Assembly (NCBI GenBank): GCA_016125355.1
Contig: WGLX01000034.1
Location: 1-32,477 of the forward strand
Origin: Actinomycetales bacterium
GTDB lineage: Bacteria; Actinomycetota; Actinomycetes; S36-B12
Reading direction: 5' to 3'
DNA: 32,477 bases
This document shows positions 15,793 to 23,892 of this stretch, in pieces. The notes beneath the pieces are model-generated. The model did not search any database, was not told the origin of the DNA, and saw only the letters and a list, made by a program, of their open reading frames with translations. Within the stretch, counting starts at the first letter, position 1. Each line of letters begins with the position of its first letter. The translations under genes were made by a program, and so were the position numbers.

Positions 15793-16493
15793 CGCGTTCG
15801 GTACGCACCCGGTGTGAGGCCCAGCACGGCGCGGAACTGCCGCGTGAAGGAGCTCTGATCGTAGAAGCCGCACTCGTGGGCGATGTCGCCGATGGACAGC
15901 TCGGTGCTCGTGATGAGCTGCACGGCGTACTCGATGCGCAGGCGCTGGATGAGGCTGCGCGGGGAGACCCCGAGGGTGCGCCTGCAGCGGCGCTCGAGCT
16001 GCACGGTCGAGAGCCCGGCGATCTCCGCCAGGTGGGCGACCCGCCACGGGCGACCGACGTCGGCCCGCACGGCATTGATCGCGGATGCCATGCCGGCGTG
16101 CGCGCTGGCGAACTGCGACTCGAGGTCGACGGACAGGGCGGCTATCCCGATAGGCTCGGTGCCCTCTCGGAGGACCGACTTCGACGTGACGTACCAGCCG
16201 AGCGTGCCGTCGGAGCGGACGATCAGCTCCAGGTGCGCCGACAGCGGCTGTCCGGTGCTTAGCACCAATTCATCCTGACGGGCGTACGACTGGGCGAGAT
16301 CCGGGGCGAAGAGCTCGTGGACGGTTCGGTCGATGATGGCCTGCGCCGGCAGGCCCAGGCGTCGGGAGAAGCCCGTGTTCACGTACGCATACCGGCCATC
16401 GGTGCCCTTGAGGGAGGCCATGAGCTGGGGAACGCCGTCGACCAGGTCCACGAAGGGCCGGCCGGCCGTGCTTTGTACTAATTCGACCGACAT
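15780..16493 (-). CDS. PAS-domain AraC-family transcriptional regulator
   Basis: A 237-aa protein. An N-terminal PAS-like sensor covers residues 15-125 ('DGRYAYVNTGFSRRLGLPAQ', 'GTLGWYVTSKSV'). A double HTH of AraC type covers about 137-237 ('RVAHLAEIAGLSTVQLERRC' and 'LSIGDIAHECGFYDQSSFTR', then FRAVLGLTPGAYR). The ATG at 16493 is only 9 nt from the divergent putA ATG at 16503, so the two genes must share control sequence located inside coding DNA. The start region uses AT-rich codons, including TTA, unusual here. From its position it is the likely regulator of putA, responding to proline or a related ligand or cofactor; this is inference. Confidence 0.87.
   Translation of the reverse strand: MSVELVQSTAGRPFVDLVDGVPQLMASLKGTDGRYAYVNTGFSRRLGLPAQAIIDRTVHELFAPDLAQSYARQDELVLSTGQPLSAHLELIVRSDGTLGWYVTSKSVLREGTEPIGIAALSVDLESQFASAHAGMASAINAVRADVGRPWRVAHLAEIAGLSTVQLERRCRRTLGVSPRSLIQRLRIEYAVQLITSTELSIGDIAHECGFYDQSSFTRQFRAVLGLTPGAYRTRRGR
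16255..16271. promoter_or_regulatory. Box 1 of a 17-bp imperfect repeat near putA
   Basis: GTGCTTAGCACCAATTC inside the AraC-type gene matches 14 of 17 bases with a second copy at 16468-16484. Its first 11 bases form a dyad (GTGCT-T-AGCAC). It may be a distal binding site for the regulator, about 230 bp upstream of putA. Because both copies encode a similar peptide (ELV-x-ST), coding constraint could explain part of the match. Confidence 0.3.
16468..16484. promoter_or_regulatory. Box 2 of a 17-bp imperfect repeat near putA
   Basis: GTGCTTTGTACTAATTC lies 18 nt before the putA ATG and 9 nt inside the divergent regulator gene, where any shared promoter must sit. It is unusually A/T-rich for this DNA. 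It matches box 1 (16255-16271) at 14 of 17 positions in the same orientation, with starts 213 bp apart. Confidence 0.35.
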
Positions 16494-16502
16494 GGGGGCA
16501 GC

Positions 16503-19500
16503 ATGGCACAAGACAGGGGCTCCGAACCGGGGTTCACTCGACCCATGACCCCGATGGACGAGACAGCGCTGATCGACCTGACAGAGCAGCGAGCCGCCGG
16601 AATCCTGGCCGCGGCGAGTCCCAGCAGGTCCGAATCGGCACGTTCCAAGCGACTGGCCCGACTGCTCGCGGACGATCGCGGACGGGAGCTGCTGCTGGAC
16701 CTGACCGACCAGGTCATGCGGATCCGCGACGCCGGTCGGTCGGCACGTCGACTCCACGAGCTCACGGAGTCGGGGGTCCCGGCGTCGCTGGACGCCTTCG
16801 ACCGCACGGGCCTCCGCCTCCTGGGCCGGACTGCGCCGGCGGCGCCGGCGGCCGCGCAGCGCCTGGTGGCGTGGCGCGTCGATCGCGACACCTCGGGCGT
16901 CATCCTTCCCGCGGACGATCCGGCCTTCGCCGCGTACCTCGCGCGGCGCAAGGCCGAGGGCTTCCGGCTCAACGTCAACGTCCTGGGCGAGGCCATCCTG
17001 GGCGACCGGGAGGCGGAGGTGCGGGCGCGCCGCGTGGAGGCGATCATCCGTCGCCCGGATGTCGACTACGTCAGCGTCAAGATCTCCGCCATCTGCGCCA
17101 ATCTTGACGTGCTCGCGTGGGACGACTCCCTCGATCGGATCGAGGCGCAGCTGATCCGGCTGTACCGGTCGGCCATGGCGGCGGTCCCGCGGACGTTCGT
17201 CAACCTCGACATGGAGGAGCACCGCGACCTCGACCTCAGCGTTGCGGCCTTCATGCGGGTCCTCGACCACGAGGAGTTCCTGGACCTGTCTGCCGGGATC
17301 GTGCTCCAGGCCTACATCCCCGAGTCGCACGCTGCCCTCGAGGTGCTGTGCGAGTGGGCGAACGCCCGGCGGCGCCGCGGCGGCGCGCCCATCAAGATCC
17401 GCCTCGTCAAGGGCGCCAACCTGGCCAACGAGCTCGTCGAGGCCGAGCTGCACGACTGGCCGCTCGCGACCTACGGCAGCAAGGCGGACGTCGACGCCTC
17501 CTACAAGCGGATGCTCGATCGCGCCTTGGAGCTGGGCGATTCGGACGCCGTGCGCATCGGCGTGGCCAGCCACAACCTCTTCGAGATCGGCTGGGCGCTC
17601 ACCCTGCGCGACTCCCGGCCGGACGGCGATCGCATCGAGATCGAGATGCTCGAGGGCATGGCACCGCCGCAGGCGCGAGCGGTGCGCGACGACGCCGGTG
17701 ACCTTCTGCTGTACGCCCCGGTCGTCGCCCGGACGGACAGGGAGGCGTCCATCGCCTACCTCTCGCGGCGGCTCGACGAGAATGCCGCGCCGGAGAACTT
17801 CCTGCGCGCCCTGTTCGACATCACTCCCGGGTCCGCCGCGTGGGAGGAGCAGGCACGGCTGTTCCGGGAGGCCGCGGCGGCACGGGGGACCGTCTCTACT
17901 GCCGCCAATCGTGTGCAGGACCGGACTCATGACCTGGTGGTCCATCCGGCGGACGGCTCGTTCGCGAACAGCATCGACACCGACTTCACCGTCGCGGTCA
18001 ACCGGGACTGGATCGTCCGTGCCCTCGAGACCGTCCCCGTTCCCCAGCCCGCCGTCGTCGACGAGGCGGACGAGGTCGATGCGATCGTCGAGCGTGCCCT
18101 CAAGGCGCAGAGCGAGTGGTCGGCGACGTCGTGGCAGGAACGCCGACGGGTCCTGGCCGCCATGGCGGACGTCATGGAATCCCGACGGGCGGAGACCCTG
18201 GCCGTGATGGCGAGGGAGGTCGGCAAGACGGTTCGCGAGGGTGACCCGGAGGTCAGCGAGGCGATCGACTTCGCCCGGTACGCCGGTCACCTGACGCTCG
18301 CCCATGAGCAGCTGGAGGCAGCAGGGGCCACCTGGACTCCGCATCGTGTGGTCGTCGTCGCCGGCCCGTGGAACTTCCCGTACGCCATCCCGGCGAGCGG
18401 CCTCGTGCACGCGGTCGCGGCCGGCAGCGCGGCCATCCTGAAGCCGGCCCCGCAGGCCCGGGGAGTGGCCGCAGCGCTCGTCGACCACCTCGTGTCCGCG
18501 GGGCTCCCCGAGGGGCTCATCCAATTGGCCTGTACGCCGGACAACGAGGTCGGGCAGCGCCTGATCACCCATCCCGACGTGGATCTCGTGATGCTCACCG
18601 GCAGCTACGACACCGCCGCGATGTTCCTGGGCTGGAAGCCCGAGCTGCGCCTCATGGCCGAGACCAGTGGGAAGAACTCGATGGTGATCACGCAGGCCGC
18701 GGATCTCGACCAGGCGATCAAGGACCTGGTCAAGTCGGCCTTCGGGCATGCGGGCCAGAAGTGCTCGGCGGCCAGCCTCGCCATCATCGAGGCTCCCATC
18801 TACGACGATCCGGTATTCCAGGCGCGGCTGGCCGACGCAGCCCGCAGCCTGCGGGTCGGCGTGGCGACCGATGTGGCGACGATCATGGGACCACTGGTGG
18901 AGGCGCCGGCGCCGAAGCTCGCGCGTGCGTTCACCGTGCTCGATGAGGGCGAGTCCTGGCTGCTGGAGCCCGTCTGCGTGGACGACGCCGAGAACCTGTG
19001 GACGCCCGGCATCCGAGCGGGCGTGCGTCCGGGCTCGTGGTTCCACATGAACGAGTGCTTCGGGCCGGTCCTGGGCCTCTTGCGCGCACCCGATCTGGAC
19101 ACCGCGATCGAGTGGCAGAACCAGGTGGAGTACGGGCTCACGGGGGGCATCCAGTCCCTCGACCCGGAGGAGATCGACCGCTGGCTGGAGCGGGTGGAGG
19201 TGGGCAACGCGTACGTGAATCGGCACATCACCGGCGCCATCGTGCAGCGACAGCCCTTCGGCGGCTGGAAGAAGTCCTCCATCGGTCCCGGGAGCAAGCC
19301 GGGCGGACCCGGCCATCTCCACTCCTACGGGCAGTGGGCCGCACCGCTCGAGGATGCCGCGGTCGCGAGGCGGGAGGTCGCGAGCACGTGGCGGGAGTAC
19401 TTCGTGGCCGAGCACGATCCGAGCGCGTTGCGGTGCGAGGCGAACGTCCTCAGGTACCGGCCCCTCGACACGGTCGTGGTCCGATGCGCCGCGGAGCCCG

Positions 19501-19808
19501 AGCCGGCTGTCTCGGTGCTGCGGATGATCGGCGAGGTGACGGGCGTGCGCGTCGTCGTGTGCCCGGAGGCCGAGGTCAGCGACGACCAACTGGTCTCGAC
19601 GCTGGAGGGGCTCCGCTCACACGGGAACGTCCGGCTGCGGCTCCTGACATCCGCTCCTGCGTCCGTGCTGTCCGCGGCGTTCGAGTCAGGCATCGCCGTG
19701 GACACCGCGCCGGTGACGACCGTGCCGATGATCGAGCTGAGGCATTGGGTGGTCGAGCAGGCGGTGTCCCGGACGATGCATCGGTACGGGAGGCTGCTGA
19801 GCCGCTGA
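16503..19808 (+). CDS. putA: Bifunctional proline dehydrogenase / Δ1-pyrroline-5-carboxylate dehydrogenase PutA
   Basis: A 1101-aa two-domain enzyme converting proline to glutamate. The FAD-dependent proline dehydrogenase barrel occupies roughly residues 100-450 ('VKISAICANLD', 'RLVKGANLANELVEAELHDW'). The aldehyde dehydrogenase half begins near 520, with 'GPWNFPYAIPAS', catalytic E720 in 'AETSGKNS', nucleophile C754 in 'GHAGQKCSAAS', and 'ECFGPVLGLL' and 'PFGGWKKSSIGPGSKPGGPG'. It lacks the N-terminal ribbon-helix-helix DNA-binding domain of E. coli PutA (1320 aa), so it should not repress its own gene. The ATG at 16503 has GGGGG 5 nt upstream; in-frame ATGs at 16545 and 16554 are alternatives that would leave more room for a promoter. 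Many actinobacteria use separate PutB and PutA proteins, so the fused form is notable. Confidence 0.95.
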   Translation: MAQDRGSEPGFTRPMTPMDETALIDLTEQRAAGILAAASPSRSESARSKRLARLLADDRGRELLLDLTDQVMRIRDAGRSARRLHELTESGVPASLDAFDRTGLRLLGRTAPAAPAAAQRLVAWRVDRDTSGVILPADDPAFAAYLARRKAEGFRLNVNVLGEAILGDREAEVRARRVEAIIRRPDVDYVSVKISAICANLDVLAWDDSLDRIEAQLIRLYRSAMAAVPRTFVNLDMEEHRDLDLSVAAFMRVLDHEEFLDLSAGIVLQAYIPESHAALEVLCEWANARRRRGGAPIKIRLVKGANLANELVEAELHDWPLATYGSKADVDASYKRMLDRALELGDSDAVRIGVASHNLFEIGWALTLRDSRPDGDRIEIEMLEGMAPPQARAVRDDAGDLLLYAPVVARTDREASIAYLSRRLDENAAPENFLRALFDITPGSAAWEEQARLFREAAAARGTVSTAANRVQDRTHDLVVHPADGSFANSIDTDFTVAVNRDWIVRALETVPVPQPAVVDEADEVDAIVERALKAQSEWSATSWQERRRVLAAMADVMESRRAETLAVMAREVGKTVREGDPEVSEAIDFARYAGHLTLAHEQLEAAGATWTPHRVVVVAGPWNFPYAIPASGLVHAVAAGSAAILKPAPQARGVAAALVDHLVSAGLPEGLIQLACTPDNEVGQRLITHPDVDLVMLTGSYDTAAMFLGWKPELRLMAETSGKNSMVITQAADLDQAIKDLVKSAFGHAGQKCSAASLAIIEAPIYDDPVFQARLADAARSLRVGVATDVATIMGPLVEAPAPKLARAFTVLDEGESWLLEPVCVDDAENLWTPGIRAGVRPGSWFHMNECFGPVLGLLRAPDLDTAIEWQNQVEYGLTGGIQSLDPEEIDRWLERVEVGNAYVNRHITGAIVQRQPFGGWKKSSIGPGSKPGGPGHLHSYGQWAAPLEDAAVARREVASTWREYFVAEHDPSALRCEANVLRYRPLDTVVVRCAAEPEPAVSVLRMIGEVTGVRVVVCPEAEVSDDQLVSTLEGLRSHGNVRLRLLTSAPASVLSAAFESGIAVDTAPVTTVPMIELRHWVVEQAVSRTMHRYGRLLSR

Positions 19809-19830
19809 CGGCGAGCAGTTCCCAGCTCCG

Positions 19831-20838
19831 CTAGGGGAGGTCGTGGCGCTCGACCCGGCCGAGCATGAGGCCCTCGCGGATGGCGAGGGCGACGGCCGCC
19901 GCGCGATTCGGCACGCTCAACTTCTCGAGCACGTGCTCGATGTGGCTTCCCACGGTCCTGCTCGAGATCACGAGCGCGTCCCCGATCTCGCTGTTCGAGA
20001 GGCCATCGGCCGCCAAGGTGAGAACCTCGAGCTCGCGGCGGCTCAGTGGCCCGAGATCGACGTTGTCGAGGCTGACCACCGTGGAGATGTGGCTTGCGCC
20101 CGCGCACGGGACCACGCGGACCCGGAACCAGTCCTCGTCATCCGGCCACACGAATGAGTTCCAGCCACCCTTGCCGGCACTGGACTTCGCGGTCTGGACC
20201 AGATCCGTGTCCGCGCCGAGCAGGGGGTGGGTCGCCATCCCCGGCAGTGGGATGGGCCGGCCCTCGCGATCGAGCCCGACCGCCATCGAGCCGGCACCGA
20301 GCAGCATCGCGAGCCACCGGCCGGAACGGGCGGGGTCGGCCAGGTTCCCGAGGGCCGAGCAGAGCTGGGCGATGGCGGCTCGGGCGATGTCGCTCGGATG
20401 CTCCGTGCTGGTCGTCGACAGGTTGAGCACGCCGGTGAACCGGCCATCGGGCGTCCGCAACGCCATCGTCATGCCCTCGGAGTAACCCGCAGGGAGCAGG
20501 AGCTCCGAGACCGCCCAGTTGTCCAGGAGCCGCCCCGGGAGGTCCTTCATGCGGATGGGGATCCCGGTGTCCGGGAGGGACAGGGACTCCATGAGCTCAA
20601 GGAAGCGCTGGCTCCGCAGGCCTTCGAGCACCTCGTCGTCGTACCCGACGGCCGCGATCTCCTCCACGCCGCCGGTGAGCGGATTGAACGTCGTCAGCTC
20701 GGCGGCCTCGAAGGGGATGAGCTTGAGGACCTCGCTGAGGATCTCGTGGCCGAGCTCCTCCTGGGTGCCATGCTCAGCGGCGACCGCGGACACGCGTCCG
20801 ACGGTCGCCATGGCCTGCTGAACATCGGCGTCGAGCAT
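19831..20838 (-). CDS. LuxR-family transcriptional regulator with GAF-like sensor
   Basis: A 335-aa protein. The N-terminal 160 residues resemble a GAF sensor ('LKLIPFEAAELTTFNPLTGG', 'LLPAGYSEGMTMALRTPDGR'). The C-terminal about 65 residues are a LuxR HTH ('LGPLSRRELEVLTLAADGLS', 'NSEIGDALVISSRTVGSHIE', 'VLEKLSVPNRAAAVALAIRE'). There is no receiver domain, so it is not a two-component response regulator; it should sense a small molecule directly. The ATG at 20838 begins the recognisable protein; the frame is open to 20949 but the extra residues look like noise, and no strong Shine-Dalgarno sequence decides the start. It is transcribed divergently from the importer/amidase operon and is the obvious candidate for its activator. 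Confidence 0.83.
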   Translation of the reverse strand: MLDADVQQAMATVGRVSAVAAEHGTQEELGHEILSEVLKLIPFEAAELTTFNPLTGGVEEIAAVGYDDEVLEGLRSQRFLELMESLSLPDTGIPIRMKDLPGRLLDNWAVSELLLPAGYSEGMTMALRTPDGRFTGVLNLSTTSTEHPSDIARAAIAQLCSALGNLADPARSGRWLAMLLGAGSMAVGLDREGRPIPLPGMATHPLLGADTDLVQTAKSSAGKGGWNSFVWPDDEDWFRVRVVPCAGASHISTVVSLDNVDLGPLSRRELEVLTLAADGLSNSEIGDALVISSRTVGSHIEHVLEKLSVPNRAAAVALAIREGLMLGRVERHDLP

Positions 20839-20940
20839 GGCGGGATGCTGCCACTTCCGGCACGCCGTGGTGCGCGATTCGGCCCACTTCGCGGAAATGC
20901 GCGCATGTTGTAACCGAACGGTAACGAACGCGGCCCCGGA

Positions 20941-20958
20941 ATCCGTCATTTGACGGAT
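20941..20958. promoter_or_regulatory. Perfect 18-bp palindrome, candidate operator of the importer/amidase operon
   Basis: ATCCGTCATTTGACGGAT is an 8-bp perfect inverted repeat with a 2-nt centre. It lies 77 nt before the importer start and about 100 nt before the LuxR-type gene. The right half contains TTGACG, which resembles a -35 box for rightward transcription, so a protein bound here would touch RNA polymerase. Just upstream, GTAACCGAACG and GTAACGAACG form a tandem direct repeat (20910-20930). Just downstream, GAGCC-GACA-GGCTC (20974-20987) is a small hairpin. No convincing -10 box is seen. Confidence 0.55.
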
Positions 20959-21034
20959 ACCCCTCCCGATCGCGAGCCGACAGGCTCAGCGGACCTGTCG
21001 CCGAACCGGGGGCGGGTCCACGTGTGGAGGTCAG

Positions 21035-22393
21035 ATGAAGCGTTCCCGAAACACCGCCGCGGCCGCCGCCGTGGCATCCCTGGGACTCCTGCTTGCCGCG
21101 TGCGGCGGCGGGTCGGATTCCTCGTCGTCCAGCCAGGCGGCTGCATCCGGCGCAGCGCCGGCCGCTTCTGCGCCCGCGGGTGACGGATCGGCACCGGCAA
21201 CTGCATCCGGGGATCCCATCACCATCGGCATGCCGATCGCCCAGTCGGGCCCGGCAGGCATCGCCGATCACAAGGACTGCTGGAATGGTGCGATCCTCGC
21301 GCAGGACGGGATCAACGCCGCTGGCGGTGTCAATGGCCGGCCCATCGAGCTCGACGTGACGGACATCGACATTCTGTCGCCGGAGGGCATCACCGCGGGC
21401 TTCCAGAAGCTCACCGGCGACGGCGTCCAGGCGATCGTCAGCCCCTTCGTCATCATCCCGCCCCCGGCCCTGGACGCGGCCGCCGCCTACGGCGCGCCGT
21501 ACATGAGTGGCGATACCAACATCGATGCACAGAAGATGCGCGAGGCCGACCCGGCCAAGTACGGGAACTACTTCGTGGACCCGGCCGAGACCTATTACGG
21601 CTCGGGCCTCGTTCCCTTCCTGGATGAGCTGAAGGCATCGGGCGGCTGGACTCCCACCAACAACACGGTCTCGATCGTTCGCGGCGACACGGCGTACAAC
21701 AAGAACATCGCGGACGCCACAGTGGCAGCGGTCGAGGGCTCGGGTGGCGCCTGGCAGATGGGCGACATCATCGACATCACGGCGGGAACCAAGGACTGGT
21801 CGCCGGTGATCCAGAAGCTCAAGGCCGCGGCTCCGGGCGTGATCATGGTCGATCACTGGATCGGTGCCGAGCTCGCGTCGTTCTCCAAGCAGTTCGCGAA
21901 GGATCCGGTGCCCGGATCCTTGGTCTACCTCCAGTACGGCCCGTCGCAGCCGGAGTACCTGCAGATCGCCGGTGCCGATGCCGAGGGCTTCGTCTGGGGA
22001 ACGGTCATCGGAACGGGCAACACCTCGCCCGAGGACAAGGCGTTCCGGCAGGCCTACCAGGCCAAGTTCGGCGTCGATGACAAGACGATGGGCATGGTCT
22101 ACCCCGCCTGGTGCTACGACATGGTGCACGTGCTGGCCAACGCCTGGTCCAACGTCGACCCGACGGACTTTGCGGCAGTGAACGCGTTCATCGCGGCAAA
22201 TCCGACCGATGGCGTCACCGGGCACCTGGACTTCTCGGCCCCCACAGGCGCGACGCCTGTGTACCCCGACCAGGTCTCCGATCCGGCAGCGGGCGTGACG
22301 CACTACTTCTACCAGGTGCAGGACGGGCGCCATACGGTGATCGCACCGACAGGCGACGCCGAGGCCCCGTACAAGCCGCAGCCCTGGCAGTAG
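21035..22393 (+). CDS. ABC importer substrate-binding lipoprotein (LivK/amide-type, Peripla_BP_6)
   Basis: A 452-aa lipoprotein anchored to the outer face of the membrane. The signal peptide ends in the lipobox LAAC (cysteine at about residue 23), followed by a Ser/Ala/Pro-rich linker to about residue 60. The binding fold begins 'ITIGMPIAQSGPAGIADHKD' and 'GAILAQDGINAAGGVNGRPI', typical of branched-chain amino acid/amide/urea receptors (HAAT family). The ATG at 21035 has a strong GGAGG 4 nt upstream. The automatic reading would be branched-chain amino acids, but the downstream amide hydrolases make an amide or acylated amine a better guess. The ligand is not defined by the sequence. Confidence 0.9.
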   Translation: MKRSRNTAAAAAVASLGLLLAACGGGSDSSSSSQAAASGAAPAASAPAGDGSAPATASGDPITIGMPIAQSGPAGIADHKDCWNGAILAQDGINAAGGVNGRPIELDVTDIDILSPEGITAGFQKLTGDGVQAIVSPFVIIPPPALDAAAAYGAPYMSGDTNIDAQKMREADPAKYGNYFVDPAETYYGSGLVPFLDELKASGGWTPTNNTVSIVRGDTAYNKNIADATVAAVEGSGGAWQMGDIIDITAGTKDWSPVIQKLKAAAPGVIMVDHWIGAELASFSKQFAKDPVPGSLVYLQYGPSQPEYLQIAGADAEGFVWGTVIGTGNTSPEDKAFRQAYQAKFGVDDKTMGMVYPAWCYDMVHVLANAWSNVDPTDFAAVNAFIAANPTDGVTGHLDFSAPTGATPVYPDQVSDPAAGVTHYFYQVQDGRHTVIAPTGDAEAPYKPQPWQ

Positions 22394-22399
22394 TGATCG

Positions 22400-23158
22400 A
22401 TGGCGTTGCTGACGTGCTCTGACATCTCCCTGGAACTGGGGGGACGAGGCATCCTCGAGTCCGTCTCGCTGGATGTGGACGCCGCAGAGGTTGTTGGTCT
22501 TGCCGGCCCCAATGGGGCCGGCAAGACCAGCCTCTTCGAGGTCTTGTCGGGCCGACAGCTCCGTCACGGCGGCGACGTGCTCCTGGATGGCACGAGCATC
22601 CGGACCCTCGACATGAGGCGCCGTGTCGAGCGGGGCCTCGTCCGCAGCTACCAGCGACCGATCGTGCCGGGCTCCCTCACGGTGGGCGAGACGCTCAAGG
22701 CGGCACGCAAGGCCTATCAGCCCCAGCCGTCGCGACTGAAAGTCGAGTGGGCGGTGGAGTTCGTCCGCCTGCGCGCACAGATGGAGCAGCCGACCGGTTC
22801 GCTGGAGACGCTGGAGAGGCGCAAGCTCATGCTCGCCTGCCTGCTCCTTCGCGATCCGCGGATCGTCCTGCTGGACGAGCCCGCGTCCGGTCTGACCGGA
22901 TCGGAGATCGACGAGATCGACCTCGTAGTGCGCAAGCTCTCGCAGGAGTACGGCGTGGCGGTCCTCCTCATCGAGCATCGTCTCGAGTTGCTCGCCATGG
23001 TCGCCAAGCGGGTTCTCGTCCTCGACGTGGGCAGGATCATCGCGTCGGGCCCGCCGGAGACCGTCTTCCTCGACGAGAAGGTGCGGCAGGCCTACTTCGA
23101 CGTTCCCCTGAGCTCCGGCGCACTCGACGATCGCCTCACGGTGGTAGGGGACTCGTGA
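22400..23158 (+). CDS. ABC importer ATP-binding protein, LivG-type, with atypical signature motif
   Basis: A 252-aa ATPase. Walker A GPNGAGKT is at residues 36-43, Walker B is 'RIVLLDEPASGL', and the switch histidine lies in 'VLLIEHRLE'. The ABC signature, usually LSxGQ or LSYGQQR in LivG proteins, is replaced by 'GSLETLERRKLMLA', which lacks the serine and glycines that contact ATP. The partner ATPase downstream keeps a canonical LSGGE, so the heterodimer may have one strong and one weak ATP site; this is inference. It is located 6 nt after the receptor gene and overlaps the next gene by 4 nt (GTGA). Confidence 0.9.
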   Translation: MALLTCSDISLELGGRGILESVSLDVDAAEVVGLAGPNGAGKTSLFEVLSGRQLRHGGDVLLDGTSIRTLDMRRRVERGLVRSYQRPIVPGSLTVGETLKAARKAYQPQPSRLKVEWAVEFVRLRAQMEQPTGSLETLERRKLMLACLLLRDPRIVLLDEPASGLTGSEIDEIDLVVRKLSQEYGVAVLLIEHRLELLAMVAKRVLVLDVGRIIASGPPETVFLDEKVRQAYFDVPLSSGALDDRLTVVGDS

Positions 23159-23892
23159 CGACTCCCATCCTGCAGCTGGCGGGCGTGAGCGCCGGATATG
23201 GACCGGTGCGCGTCCTGCACGACCTCGACCTGGAGGTGCTCCCCGGCGAGCGGATCGGGCTTGTCGGGCTCAACGGGCACGGCAAGACGACCCTGCTGTC
23301 GACGGTCGTCGGGCTCACGGGGTGGCAGGACGGCTCGATCCTGTTCGAGGGCGAGGAGATCGGAGGCCGACGCACCCATGGCGTGGGCCGACGAACACCG
23401 CACATCGTGCGTCTCGGCATCTCGCTCGCCCCGCAGGGCGATGCGATCTTCCCGGGGCTGTCCGTCCAGGACAACCTCGACTCGGGTGCCTACTCCGGAG
23501 CCTCGTGGCGCCGCCGCCGGCAGCGCCGGGACTACGTCCTCGACGTCTTCCCGCCCCTGCGACCGCTCCTGCACCAGTCGGCGGGCACGCTCTCGGGCGG
23601 AGAGCGGCGCATGGTGTCCGTGGGGCGCGCGCTCATGGGCGAGGCTCGGCTGTACCTGGTGGACGAGCCGTCCCTGGGACTGGCGCCGAAGATCTCACTC
23701 GGCCTGGTGGCCGCGCTCTGCGAGATCGATCTCGGAGACGGTGCCATGGTCATCGCCGAGCAGAACCTTCCCCTCCTCGAGGGGAAGGTGGATCGAGTCC
23801 TCGGCATGCATGCGGGGGAGCTCAAGCTCGACGTGGGGGAGGCCCTCGGCGATGTGCCGCCGGCCACCGGCGGAGTCGGAGCGTGGGGCTGA
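23155..23892 (+). CDS. ABC importer ATP-binding protein, LivF-type
   Basis: A 245-aa ATPase. Walker A is GLNGHGKT (residues 38-45), the signature 'LSGGERRMVSVGRALMGEAR' is complete, Walker B is 'LYLVDEPSLGLAP', and the switch region 'MVIAEQN' has the family's usual EQN in place of a histidine. The GTG at 23155 overlaps the upstream stop and has AGGGG a few bases upstream. It pairs with the LivG-type ATPase to drive the two permeases that follow. Its stop overlaps the permease start by one base (TGATG). Confidence 0.92.
   Translation: MTTPILQLAGVSAGYGPVRVLHDLDLEVLPGERIGLVGLNGHGKTTLLSTVVGLTGWQDGSILFEGEEIGGRRTHGVGRRTPHIVRLGISLAPQGDAIFPGLSVQDNLDSGAYSGASWRRRRQRRDYVLDVFPPLRPLLHQSAGTLSGGERRMVSVGRALMGEARLYLVDEPSLGLAPKISLGLVAALCEIDLGDGAMVIAEQNLPLLEGKVDRVLGMHAGELKLDVGEALGDVPPATGGVGAWG

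Noticed and set aside
15780-19589. 1269-codon reverse open frame spanning putA and the AraC-type gene
   Set aside because: Only the last 237 codons (from 16493) encode a real protein; the rest mirrors putA codons and has no domain features.
20774-22978. 734-codon reverse open frame over the importer genes
   Set aside because: It lies antisense to a convincing receptor and ATPase pair and has no domain features.
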